NCBI RefSeq assembly: GCF_947500045.1
Contig: NZ_CANMQQ010000012.1
Location: 62,001-126,000, forward strand
DNA from: an uncultured Ruegeria sp.
GTDB lineage: Bacteria > Pseudomonadota > Alphaproteobacteria > Rhodobacterales > Rhodobacteraceae
Direction of reading: 5' to 3'
Length of the DNA stretch: 64,000 nt
In this document: positions 53,496 to 62,256 of the stretch, one piece after another
Numbering within the stretch: position 1 is the stretch's first letter
How the letters are laid out: each line of letters begins with the position of its first letter
The notes under the pieces: generated by a model
What the model was told of the DNA's origin: nothing
Databases searched by the model: none
Seen by the model: the letters and a program-made list of their open reading frames with translations, nothing else
Made by a program: the position numbers and the translations under genes

Positions 53496-55324
53496 GGATT
53501 GCCGACCTCATCCAACCGTTCAAAAACATCGAAACGCCCCCGCCGCAAACATTGGGGGCGTTCATACGCTGGAGCCTGTCGGGCGCCTGGCCGATGCTGT
53601 TTGTTGCAGCAGCGTTCTCAGCAATTGCGGGTGCAATGGAGGCGGGTACCGCCTGGGTTTTGGGCCGTGTCATTGATCTGGCCACGACCAGCGGACCGGA
53701 GGCGTTTCTATCTGGTGGTAATCTCACGATCATTCTGGGCTCTGTTGCGTTCTTTATGTTGCTGCGACCCGCGTTGTTTGGACTGTCATCGGTCGCTAAC
53801 AACTACATCGTCATGCCCAACATCACACCGTTGGTTCTAGCCAAGTTGAACCGTTGGACGCTGGGTCAATCGGTGACCTATTTCGATGACGATTTTGCGG
53901 GCCGGATCGCTCAGAAGCAAATGCAGACGTCGAACGCCATGACGCAGGTGGTGTCCGAAACGATCAGTGCGATTGTCTTCGCCATGGCCTCGCTTGCGGG
54001 ATCTTTGCTTTTGTTAGGCTCTATTCATCCACTTGTGACGGCCCCGTTTGTCGTTTGGCTTGCCGTCTATTTTCTGCTTGTGCGTTGGTACCTGCCGCGC
54101 ATCCGCGCCCGTTCTGCCTCACGTGCCGGGGCGCGTGCGATGGTGTCGGGGCAAGTGGTCGACACGATCACAAACATCAAGACTGTAAAGTTGTTTGCCC
54201 ATTCCGAGGCTGAAGATCACTCCGCGCGCAATTCAATGGTCGACCTGCGCGAACGGTCGTTGGAATTTGGCAAGCTCTCGGCCAGCTTCCGCTTCGTTTT
54301 GATGACGCTGGCAGGGATTTTGCCGGTCCTGCTGATTGGGGCGACGTTGTGGCTGTGGCAAGCGGGCAGCGCGACTGCCGGAGATATTGTGGCGGCGGGG
54401 GCCGTCGCGATCCGCATATCGCAAATGACCGGCTGGGTCAGCTTCACGCTGATGGGTCTGTACGCAAATATCGGTGAGATCGAGAACGGGATGCAGACCT
54501 TGGCCAAGCGCGACCGGGTTGAGGACGCACCAAATGCCTCCACGCTGGTGGTTTCAGAGGGTGAGATCGCGTTTGAACATGTCAGCTTTGCCTATGGGCG
54601 TGATATCGGGGGCGTCTCCGACCTGCATTTCACCGCTTCGCCGGGTGAGAAGCTGGGTGTCGTTGGGGCATCCGGCGCGGGGAAGTCGACCTTGGTGTCA
54701 CTGCTTCTAAGGCTCTATGACGGGGAAAAAGGCGCAATCTGTATCGATGGCCAGGACGTATCGCAGGTGACGCAAGACAGCCTGCGCCGGCAGATCGGGA
54801 TGGTCACGCAGGAAACCGCGATGTTCAACCGCTCGGCACGAGAGAACATCCTTTATGGCCGCCCTGCCGCGTCCGAGTCAGACCTGATCGAGGCTGCGAC
54901 CAAGGCCGAAGCACACGAATTCATCCTTGGCCTTGAGGATGCGCAGGGGCGCAAGGGCTATGATGCGCATCTGGGTGAACGGGGTGTGAAACTCAGCGGT
55001 GGACAGCGTCAAAGGATCGCTTTGGCTCGCGCCATCCTGAAGGACGCGCCCATCCTTGTGCTGGATGAGGCGACGTCGGCGCTGGATTCCGAGGTCGAGG
55101 CGTCGATCCAAACCGCATTGCACCGGGTGATGCAGGGCAAGACCGTTCTGGCCATCGCCCATCGCCTGTCCACGCTCAGCGAGATGGACCGGATCATTGT
55201 CCTGGACCACGGACATATCGTGGAAAGCGGCACGCATGAGGTTCTGTTGGAACGTGGCGGGCTCTACGCCCGGTTCTGGCATCGCCAATCCGGTGGGTTC
55301 ATTCAGGCGGAGGCGGCAGAATAA
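53492..55324 (+). CDS. ABC exporter half-transporter 2
   Basis: A 610-residue paralogue of the preceding gene with the same membrane-ATPase order: Walker A GASGAGKSTLVSLLLRLYDG, signature VKLSGGQRQRIALARAILKD, Walker B LVLDEATSALDSEVEAS. The ATPase halves of the two genes are close (for example VTQDSLRRQIGMVTQET against VTQDSLRCHIGMVQQDS), so they arose by duplication. Both appear catalytically complete, unlike many heterodimeric exporters where one site is degenerate. It is followed by the methyltransferase gene after 39 bp. Confidence 0.9.
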   Translation: MRIADLIQPFKNIETPPPQTLGAFIRWSLSGAWPMLFVAAAFSAIAGAMEAGTAWVLGRVIDLATTSGPEAFLSGGNLTIILGSVAFFMLLRPALFGLSSVANNYIVMPNITPLVLAKLNRWTLGQSVTYFDDDFAGRIAQKQMQTSNAMTQVVSETISAIVFAMASLAGSLLLLGSIHPLVTAPFVVWLAVYFLLVRWYLPRIRARSASRAGARAMVSGQVVDTITNIKTVKLFAHSEAEDHSARNSMVDLRERSLEFGKLSASFRFVLMTLAGILPVLLIGATLWLWQAGSATAGDIVAAGAVAIRISQMTGWVSFTLMGLYANIGEIENGMQTLAKRDRVEDAPNASTLVVSEGEIAFEHVSFAYGRDIGGVSDLHFTASPGEKLGVVGASGAGKSTLVSLLLRLYDGEKGAICIDGQDVSQVTQDSLRRQIGMVTQETAMFNRSARENILYGRPAASESDLIEAATKAEAHEFILGLEDAQGRKGYDAHLGERGVKLSGGQRQRIALARAILKDAPILVLDEATSALDSEVEASIQTALHRVMQGKTVLAIAHRLSTLSEMDRIIVLDHGHIVESGTHEVLLERGGLYARFWHRQSGGFIQAEAAE

Positions 55325-55363
55325 GGGGTTTTGTTGCGCCCAAACCCTAGGTATCAGGCCCCC

Positions 55364-56593
55364 ATGACGCAGCAGCACACCATAATTCGTCTTGGTCATC
55401 AGGGCGACGGGATCGCCGATGGCCCGATCTATGTCCCCCGTACCCTACCGGGTGAGGTGGTCAGCGGCACGCTAAACGGGCAGGTACTGGCTGATATCCG
55501 TGTCGAAACCCCGTCGGATCAGCGGGTGAAAGTCCCTTGTCGTCATTACAAGGCCTGTGGTGGTTGCCAATTGCAGCACGCAGCCGATGAATTCGTCGCT
55601 GATTGGAAGGTTGAAGTGGTGCGCAACGCGCTGGCCGCGCAGGGGCTCGATGCCCCGATGCGGCCCATTCACACCTCACCTGAATACTCACGCCGCCGAG
55701 CCACGATTGCCGTGCGTCGTACGAAAAAGGGTACTTTGGCTGGGTTCCATGGACGTGCCTCGGACACGATCACAGAAATCCCCGATTGCCATCTGTTGCA
55801 CCCCTCTTTGACCCGCGCCATCCCGGTGGCCGAGGCACTTGCCCTATTGGGAGGCAGCCGAAAAGGCGTGCTGGCCGTGACGCTAACCCTGTCCGAAGGC
55901 GGACTGGATGTGGCGGTCAAAGGGGGCAAGCCGCTGGATGGCCCATTGGAGATGGCATTGGCGCAAGCCACTGAGCATCACGGCCTCGCCCGGCTCAGTT
56001 GGGATGATGAGGTCATCGCCATGCGCACGCCACCGGTCCAGCACTTTGGACCCGTCGGCGTCGTCCCACCGCCCGGAGCGTTCCTACAAGCCACGAAGGA
56101 CGGAGAACAGGCTCTATTACGGGCGATTACCGAGGCAACGCAGGGTGCCAAGCGGATTGTCGACCTGTTTGCGGGCTGCGGAACTTTCTCTCTTCCTCTG
56201 GCGCAATCGGCCGAAGTGCACGCGGTCGAAGGTGAGGCCGAAATGACCAAAGCCATGGATCAGGGCTGGCGTAAGGCGCAAGGTCTGAAACAGGTCACGA
56301 CTGAAGCGCGGGACCTGTTCCGCCGCCCCCTCATGCCTGATGAGCTGAAGAAATTCGATGCCGCCGTGCTTGATCCGCCGCGCGCTGGCGCCGAGGCGCA
56401 GGTCGCTGAACTGGCGCAGGCCCGGCGTCTGGTGATCGCTTATGTCTCGTGCAACCCGGTGACCTTTGCCCGCGACGCAAAAATATTGGTTAACGCCGGA
56501 TATACCCTTGAATGGGTGCAGGTGGTTGACCAATTTCGATGGTCGTCACACACCGAACTTGCCGCCCGGTTCACCCTGAACCCAAAGCTCTGA
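55364..56593 (+). CDS. TrmA/RlmD-type RNA (uracil-C5) methyltransferase
   Basis: A 409-residue class I SAM enzyme with an N-terminal TRAM-like segment, iron-sulfur Cys (CRHYKACGGCQLQHAADEF), the SAM motif VDLFAGCGTFSLPLA, and the catalytic region YVSCNPVTFARD after DPPRAGAEAQV. It most likely methylates a uracil of 23S rRNA (RlmD or RlmC type); which one cannot be told. I start at ATG 55364, where the conserved N-terminus begins; an in-frame TTG at 55331 is possible. Lies in the same orientation as the ABC pair. Confidence 0.88.
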   Translation: MTQQHTIIRLGHQGDGIADGPIYVPRTLPGEVVSGTLNGQVLADIRVETPSDQRVKVPCRHYKACGGCQLQHAADEFVADWKVEVVRNALAAQGLDAPMRPIHTSPEYSRRRATIAVRRTKKGTLAGFHGRASDTITEIPDCHLLHPSLTRAIPVAEALALLGGSRKGVLAVTLTLSEGGLDVAVKGGKPLDGPLEMALAQATEHHGLARLSWDDEVIAMRTPPVQHFGPVGVVPPPGAFLQATKDGEQALLRAITEATQGAKRIVDLFAGCGTFSLPLAQSAEVHAVEGEAEMTKAMDQGWRKAQGLKQVTTEARDLFRRPLMPDELKKFDAAVLDPPRAGAEAQVAELAQARRLVIAYVSCNPVTFARDAKILVNAGYTLEWVQVVDQFRWSSHTELAARFTLNPKL

Positions 56594-56609
56594 CACAAGG
56601 ACCATCCGC

Positions 56610-57395
56610 ATGGGGAAAACCCAACGCCTGCTGACAATGATCGAAGCTCCGGCCTTTGGACGGTTCATAACCGGTGTCATTATCTTCAATGCAGTATTGC
56701 TTGGGATGGAGACCTCGCCCACGCTGATGGAGGCTGCGGGACCGCTGATCGTGACGCTCGACAGCATTTGCCTTGCAATTTTCGTCGCTGAGATCGGGAT
56801 GAAGCTGGTCGCCACCGGGCGCAGGTTCTTCACCAATGGTTGGAATATCTTCGATTTCATCATCGTCGGCATTGCGCTGGTACCCGGGGGCGCTGGTTTG
56901 TCTGTGCTACGAGCCCTGCGTATCCTGCGGGTTCTGCGCGTCATCTCGGTCGCGCCGCGTCTGCGCCGTGTGGTTGAAGGTTTCATCTCGGCCCTGCCGG
57001 GCATGGCCAGCGTGTTCCTGTTGATGGCAATCCTGTTCTATATCGGAGCCGTAATCTCGACCAAACTGTTTTCGACCACCTTCCCCGACTGGTTTGGTGA
57101 TTTGGGCCTCTCGGCCTACACACTCTTCCAGATCATGACATTGGAAAGCTGGTCCATGGGCATCGTCCGCCCGGTGATGGAGATTTACCCCTACGCCTGG
57201 TTGTTCTTTGTGCCCTTCATCATGGTGACCACATTTGCGGTGGTGAACTTGCTGGTTGGCTTGATCGTGAACTCGATGCAAGACGCGCACCATGCTGAGG
57301 ATGAGGTTAAAACCGACGCCTATCGCGACGAGGTGCTGGAACGGCTGCAAGCGATCGAGCAACGCCTGATCGGGCAAGCGAACATCAAAAAGTGA
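56610..57395 (+). CDS. Bacterial voltage-gated sodium channel (NaChBac family)
   Basis: A 261-residue membrane protein with six transmembrane segments. The S4 voltage sensor RALRILRVLRVISVAPRLRR has Arg every third position. The pore has the selectivity filter TLESWSM, identical to the filter of known bacterial sodium channels. The C-terminus is a coiled-coil tetramer tail (VLERLQAIEQRLIG). It should form a homotetrameric Na+ channel in the inner membrane. Close relatives are known from Ruegeria (Silicibacter) pomeroyi. AAGGA lies 8 bases before the ATG. It follows the methyltransferase by 16 bp, so it may be co-transcribed. Confidence 0.93.
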   Translation: MGKTQRLLTMIEAPAFGRFITGVIIFNAVLLGMETSPTLMEAAGPLIVTLDSICLAIFVAEIGMKLVATGRRFFTNGWNIFDFIIVGIALVPGGAGLSVLRALRILRVLRVISVAPRLRRVVEGFISALPGMASVFLLMAILFYIGAVISTKLFSTTFPDWFGDLGLSAYTLFQIMTLESWSMGIVRPVMEIYPYAWLFFVPFIMVTTFAVVNLLVGLIVNSMQDAHHAEDEVKTDAYRDEVLERLQAIEQRLIGQANIKK

Positions 57396-57459
57396 TTTAA
57401 TTTTTGCGCAATTCTGGCATAGTAATAACCAATAAAAAGAGCAGCAGGCAGTGAAAACA

Positions 57460-57978
57460 ATGGATCGTCGAGCATTTGGATTGGGGGCGGTGGCTACGCT
57501 GAGCCTTTCGGCATGTGCCTCAGCCAAACCCAAATTCCTTTCTTACCGCGGGCCCGAGGTGACCTCATTGGTCATCAACAAAGGCTCGCGTAAATTGTAT
57601 CTTCTTCATAACGAACAGATTTTGCGGGAATACGATGTCGAGCTGGGGTTTGCGCCCGACGGCACGAAAACCAAAAAAGGTGATGGCCGCACGCCCGAGG
57701 GCACTTATCTGATCGACCGCCGTAATCCGCGCAGCCGGTATCATCTGTCGTTGGGTATCTCTTATCCAAATTCGGAAGACAGGGCGAAAGCCAAGGCAGC
57801 AGGCGTGGATCCGGGGGGCGATATTTTCATTCATGGACAACCCAACCTGCGGTCCGAATTCAAGCGGGCGAAGAAGACCCCAGATTGGACGGCAGGCTGC
57901 ATTGCGGTCAAAAATGAAGAGATCGAAGAGATCTACGCCATGGTGAATGAAGGTACCGTCATAACCCTGCGCCCCTAA
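57460..57978 (+). CDS. L,D-transpeptidase (YkuD/ErfK) lipoprotein
   Basis: A 172-residue envelope protein with a signal ending in the lipobox LSLSAC and a Tat-like RR at its start (MDRRAFGLG). The YkuD domain follows: catalytic His in GDIFIHGQPN and Cys in DWTAGCIAVKNEE. It cross-links or exchanges peptidoglycan stem peptides, or attaches proteins. ATG 57460 is preferred over GTG 57451, whose ribosome site would be only 2 bases away. It is convergent with the glycan operon, 7 bp away. Confidence 0.88.
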   Translation: MDRRAFGLGAVATLSLSACASAKPKFLSYRGPEVTSLVINKGSRKLYLLHNEQILREYDVELGFAPDGTKTKKGDGRTPEGTYLIDRRNPRSRYHLSLGISYPNSEDRAKAKAAGVDPGGDIFIHGQPNLRSEFKRAKKTPDWTAGCIAVKNEEIEEIYAMVNEGTVITLRP

Positions 57979-57985
57979 ACGTGGT

Positions 57986-59419
57986 TCAGAGCGGCTTCCA
58001 GTTACCAAATCCATACAATACGTAGTCGCGCTGATAAGCTTCGGTTGTCAGCGCTTCCAACTGCGCGTCGTAAATCTGCTCCAGCGAAAAAGGTGCGTCC
58101 GGTTTTGCTTTGACCGGCATCGGCGGGGCCTTGTGGCCCACTTTGCGGGCCAACTCGGGTAAGGCGGCAGCTAACTCATCCTCGCGCAGGATCAGATCAG
58201 GAGTTGTGAAACTGGACATACCTTCCAGCGTTTGTGCCTGCCCGCACCATTCCCCATCGACACGGATCGGCGTCTGACCTGCCAGAATACTGCGCAGCAT
58301 GCGCAGATACGCGGAAAAGGCTTCGTAATGCTGATCAAGCGTATAGGTGCCCAGATCCCCTTTGGCTGGAAGCGGCACTTTATATCGCCTGCTCAGCATG
58401 TTGCGGATGGTCACATATGCGCCGGGCCCGGTATGGAGGATACGATTGCAGAATACCGCATGCGCGCGGGCCAGCGGATGGCGCAGCACCGTAAACTTGC
58501 GATGCCCCGGATGGGATTGCATCCATTGGCGCGTCTGTTTCTGGTTGCGGCCAGTAATCAGGTCGCCGGGGTTCACCCCGTCGAGATCGGCAAGCCACTG
58601 TATGATCTCTGCTTCGGGCCCGCCGCGTACCGGGAGGTACATCAGAGGCGTATGCAATGCGCCCACATAGCGCGATACGGACGGTCCACGGCGTGGTTCA
58701 AAGTTCGGAATGTTGTGCAGTTTGAACCGGTCATATTGCGACAGGGCGCGCTCCATCTCGTCCGGGTTGGTCACTTTTGACTGGGCTGGTGCCGGATTCT
58801 GGCGCTTGAGGTGCTGGTTCAGCTCATCAAGACGGGAACCAACGCCCAGCCATGCGGCCAGGCCATTCAGTACTTCAAGATCATTCAGATCGTCATAGTC
58901 GATATAGAATGGGGCCTGTCCGGTTGTTTGCAGGTGTTTGAGAACGGTCTGCTGAAACGCCTTTCGCTGATCAAGCTGATCGGCGAATTCGTCGGCGTCG
59001 AACGTCACCTGTGCATCGCGCCGCTGCTTGATATTTACCAGCCTCCATTGCTTTGTTTCCAAAGCGATTTTCCAGGAAATGTAACTGTCCAGCGGATTGC
59101 GCATCAAAATGATCTTGGCGCAACGTGGATCATCAAGCGCAGGTGTCAGCGCTCGTGCATCGTGGTCGCTAAAGAAGCGAAAGCCGTTCATTTCGCCCGG
59201 TGCGTTTCGGATCGCGTCGATCAGGGCCAGCGGGTCTCGTTCACGATCTTCCAGCGAAAAACCCAGAACCTCTTCCAGTTTCGGCAGCCCGACGAAATAG
59301 GGATTAAACGCCTCACCATAACATGTGACCCCGTCCAGCGTGTTCAACTGTGATTCCAGCAGGTTTGACCCGGTGCGCATATCGGCGAGAACGATGAAGT
59401 AATCGAAGCGGCGGGTCAT
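57986..59419 (-). CDS. Sulfotransferase with a second sulfotransferase-like half
   Basis: A 477-residue cytosolic protein. The N-terminal half is a PAPS sulfotransferase of the NodH/Stf0 type: the 5'-phosphosulfate loop ADMRTGSNLLESQL near residue 12 and the 3'-phosphate motif ILMRNPLDSYISWK near residue 105. The C-terminal half (from about residue 240) resembles a second sulfotransferase, KFTVLRHPLARAHAVFCNRI, but lacks an obvious phosphosulfate loop, so it may be inactive or serve to position the acceptor. As last gene of the glycan operon it probably sulfates the glycan. Start ATG 59419, no clear ribosome site. Confidence 0.82.
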   Translation of the reverse strand: MTRRFDYFIVLADMRTGSNLLESQLNTLDGVTCYGEAFNPYFVGLPKLEEVLGFSLEDRERDPLALIDAIRNAPGEMNGFRFFSDHDARALTPALDDPRCAKIILMRNPLDSYISWKIALETKQWRLVNIKQRRDAQVTFDADEFADQLDQRKAFQQTVLKHLQTTGQAPFYIDYDDLNDLEVLNGLAAWLGVGSRLDELNQHLKRQNPAPAQSKVTNPDEMERALSQYDRFKLHNIPNFEPRRGPSVSRYVGALHTPLMYLPVRGGPEAEIIQWLADLDGVNPGDLITGRNQKQTRQWMQSHPGHRKFTVLRHPLARAHAVFCNRILHTGPGAYVTIRNMLSRRYKVPLPAKGDLGTYTLDQHYEAFSAYLRMLRSILAGQTPIRVDGEWCGQAQTLEGMSSFTTPDLILREDELAAALPELARKVGHKAPPMPVKAKPDAPFSLEQIYDAQLEALTTEAYQRDYVLYGFGNWKPL

Positions 59420-59425
59420 TAAGCG

Positions 59426-61126
59426 TTACTGCACCAAATAGGGTTTCTTGAAAGATTTGGCCTGCGTGCCGAATTCGTCGTTCACCGGGAAATCGCCCAT
59501 CAAGTATGGGTGCATTCCTTGATTCTTGAGGTTTTGCAGGAATTTTCCGAACCCGGACAGATCAACCAGCGTCGGCGCTTCGGTCAAATGGGTGGGTTGG
59601 GGTGCGCCCATGTCTTCCAGCACGGTTTGCAGCTGTTCCATCGGGGCTTCCACGAAATCGGCCATCGTCCAGACCCGGATTCTTGAATTTGAGCGGGCGG
59701 TATCAAGCAGCTCAAGCTGTTTTGTTTCTCGCTGTTGCAAGCGGGCGGCTTCACACCGGATATCGGCAAAGTTCATGTTAGAGCGGAACAAAGGAACGGC
59801 CCACGCCCCGGTGATGATCGCGATATTGGCATTTTGGTCGCGCGCCAGAAATTCGCTGATCTGCTGGTTGTCCTGTGGCCCGAACTGAAAACACTGGCGT
59901 TCGCCGCGCGTGTTCCAGATGACATTCGACAGGAAGGCAGTTGGGTTATAATCGCGCAGCATGGCACAATCACTGAGCACGCCGTTCATCAACGTCTCAT
60001 CCCCTGCGAATTGTGCCCTTTCAGGATGAAAAAGATGCCCGTGTACTCGCGCGCCAGTGGCATTTGCAAGCCAGGGCTCAAAGTCCTCAAACAGCTCGGA
60101 AAAACCCTGGAGTACGGAATATGGAAAGGCCGAAAGGCTCCGTTCGCATGTCGAGCGCGGGAAACAGCTTTGCATATACAGCCCGTCCCGTCCGCGCACG
60201 CGCCGCTCAACGGCTTTGGAAAAGACCCGGTCAATCTTTCCCGGGTTGGGCTCAGCAGGGGTCAACGCGCTGTTTTCATCCGTAAGAAAGGTTTGATACA
60301 GTCGATCCGCCCCCTGCCAGATTTTGCGCGCCACAAAACAATCCGACCGGCGCAGCAGTTGCAGATGGTCGTCGTAAAACATATGCGGTCGGCCCTGGTA
60401 GTCGAACTTCGACAATGTCAGCGACCGGCTCTCGATATGTGTTGAATAAAGCCGTGCGAGTGTTTGAAAATAGCTTTCGTCCGGTATCCAGACCTTGCGG
60501 AAATAGTGATCATATTCCTTGCGCTTCGGGTCCTGCAAAATGGCCGAAAGTGTTTGTCGGGTCAGGCACCACCATTGGCTGCCCATATGTGGTACCAGAC
60601 CTTCGGGAATAGTGCGGCGCATTCCAAGGGCACGTTGAAATCGCACATAGGCGTCGAACAATCTACGGCGCTTGCGCCATGAAAACGGAAACCGAAGCGT
60701 GAACCGTTCAAGATCCAGCCCACCGATTGTCCAGCTGACATCCCGCGTGGTCGCGCTCTCGATGAAGTCGACGCGGGGACGATCAGCCAAATAGTCGATC
60801 AGCTCGCCCACGGGACGCAAAGGCAGGCAGGCACCTGAGGACAGGTAGACATGCCGGACATCGGGAAACTTTTCCAGTATCAGGGCAGCGGCGGATTGAG
60901 ATGCGGCAACGATGCCCCAACTGCCCCATTCGCAGACATGTCGATCCGAAAACTGGATCAGGGGGTCATCGGCGCAGGCGGCGATAAACTTGGAGTAGGT
61001 CGGGTTGCCCACCTTGCGATCCACATGGATCACCACGGGGCAGCCCGAGGCCGTCCAGTGTCGCGCCACCTGCTCAACCCGATCCAGCGCAGTGTGCACC
61101 AGCATGACGATGCCCAGGCTGCTCAT
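59426..61126 (-). CDS. GT14-type beta-1,6-N-acetylglucosaminyltransferase with unknown C-terminal half
   Basis: A 566-residue protein. Residues about 1-260 match core-2/I-branching enzymes (GT14): IVMLVHTALDRVEQVARHW, VIHVDRKVGN, VYLSSGACLPLRPVGEL and GSQWWCLTRQT. The C-terminal 300 residues (for example SCFPRSTCERSLSAFPYSVL and VIWNTRGERQCFQFG) match no domain I can name with confidence and may be the DUF5928-type tail known from roseobacters. It may transfer GlcNAc-like sugars to a surface glycan. It overlaps GT2-A by 4 bp and ends 6 bp before the sulfotransferase start. Confidence 0.8.
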   Translation of the reverse strand: MSSLGIVMLVHTALDRVEQVARHWTASGCPVVIHVDRKVGNPTYSKFIAACADDPLIQFSDRHVCEWGSWGIVAASQSAAALILEKFPDVRHVYLSSGACLPLRPVGELIDYLADRPRVDFIESATTRDVSWTIGGLDLERFTLRFPFSWRKRRRLFDAYVRFQRALGMRRTIPEGLVPHMGSQWWCLTRQTLSAILQDPKRKEYDHYFRKVWIPDESYFQTLARLYSTHIESRSLTLSKFDYQGRPHMFYDDHLQLLRRSDCFVARKIWQGADRLYQTFLTDENSALTPAEPNPGKIDRVFSKAVERRVRGRDGLYMQSCFPRSTCERSLSAFPYSVLQGFSELFEDFEPWLANATGARVHGHLFHPERAQFAGDETLMNGVLSDCAMLRDYNPTAFLSNVIWNTRGERQCFQFGPQDNQQISEFLARDQNANIAIITGAWAVPLFRSNMNFADIRCEAARLQQRETKQLELLDTARSNSRIRVWTMADFVEAPMEQLQTVLEDMGAPQPTHLTEAPTLVDLSGFGKFLQNLKNQGMHPYLMGDFPVNDEFGTQAKSFKKPYLVQ

Positions 61127-62133
61127 GCCCAGTTCCCCTTCGACATCAGGCCGAGGATCTCAAGCTGCCTCCAGTTGATGTATTTTTCGGACCATTTGTT
61201 CCAGAAAACTGGCCTGCTCTCTAATTGCTGGACATAGGCTTTGTATTCGCCAGAGCTTCGGTAATGCTGGTTGCGGTTCAATTCCTCGCGGGCCTTGTCG
61301 CCCAGGGTGTCAATCAGCTTTGCGTGCAGCAGCGCACCGCTGGTTTTTTCACCCCCACGTTCCTCATAAACCTGATTGAGACCGCGGGGCAGCAATGCAT
61401 GGGTCGAGCTGACATAGGCGTACCTACGATGCCACTTCACCAGAGGAATCTTGTTCAGCGCGGGGGCTTTCTTGGGCGTTTCCTGAAAGAAAACCCGTGC
61501 GCGGGCACCACCTTGAATCCATAGGTTTCCATAGGTCGGATTCCGGGTGATCATGTAATTGCCCGAGTCGAACCAAGAAGCGATTTCAAAAGGATTCTGG
61601 CCTTCCTGATAGGGCATCTCTTCGATTGCGCCTTCGGGGTACATGTCGATCAGCATGGTGCCAAAGCTGCGCACGCCTGTGTCGTCCAGCCAGTCGGTCA
61701 GCGCCCGGATCGGGCGGGTATCGCAGAAAGGGTAGACAAAGAATTCATCAGGATCGACAGTTAATACCCAGTGCTTGTGGGCATATGTCCGCAGCAGATA
61801 ATTTGACCAATCCAGCCCATAGGTTGCCTGCTTATAACCGGCATCGGTCCACCAAAGTGACACATCTGGCTGATCAGCCAGAAATTCACGGGTGCCATCG
61901 TCACTGTTGTTGTCAATAAACAGAAAGTGGTTGACGCCTAGCTTTCGATAATAGTCCAGAAAATAGGGAAGGCGGATACATTCATTTCGCACGACACTCA
62001 TCAGCAAGACATCCTGTGGACGAATGCCCGAGGTGTTGTTCTGAACTGGCTTCAACTGGTGCCGTTTGCGCAGGCAACGCAAAAGGCGACGCTTGCGCCG
62101 CAATCTCATGCGATAGGAATCCAAAAGGCTCAC
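61123..62133 (-). CDS. Glycosyltransferase family 2 protein A
   Basis: A 336-residue glycosyltransferase of the Glyco_tranf_2_4 group: VRNECIRLPYFLDYYRKLGV, HFLFIDNNSDDGTREFL and the metal-binding VDPDEFF. The C-terminal ALNKIPLVKWHRRYAYVSST is shared with GT2-B next door, so the two are paralogues. I place the start at GTG 62133 by analogy with the GT2-B start (VSLLDSY against VSIDDQP); TTG 62145 and ATG 62109 are alternatives. Acceptor and sugar are unknown. A 122-bp gap separates it from GT2-B. Confidence 0.82.
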   Translation of the reverse strand: MSLLDSYRMRLRRKRRLLRCLRKRHQLKPVQNNTSGIRPQDVLLMSVVRNECIRLPYFLDYYRKLGVNHFLFIDNNSDDGTREFLADQPDVSLWWTDAGYKQATYGLDWSNYLLRTYAHKHWVLTVDPDEFFVYPFCDTRPIRALTDWLDDTGVRSFGTMLIDMYPEGAIEEMPYQEGQNPFEIASWFDSGNYMITRNPTYGNLWIQGGARARVFFQETPKKAPALNKIPLVKWHRRYAYVSSTHALLPRGLNQVYEERGGEKTSGALLHAKLIDTLGDKAREELNRNQHYRSSGEYKAYVQQLESRPVFWNKWSEKYINWRQLEILGLMSKGNWA

Positions 62134-62237
62134 GCGGCTGCCCAACCTTTTTTGATACGCGCGTCTGCCCGGGGCCGCCTGAGGCCTGAGTGGTGCCGGA
62201 CATTATCGTTTTATGACATTTCTGCACCTTGTGAGGC

Positions 62238-62256
62238 AACGGGTTTAAATCCCGTT
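62238..62256. other. Hairpin at the end of GT2-B
   Basis: AACGGG, a TTTAAAT loop and CCCGTT form a 6-bp stem overlapping the last base of the GT2-B stop codon. No T-run follows on either strand, so it is not a standard terminator. It could be an RNA processing or stability element between GT2-B and GT2-A. Confidence 0.35.
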
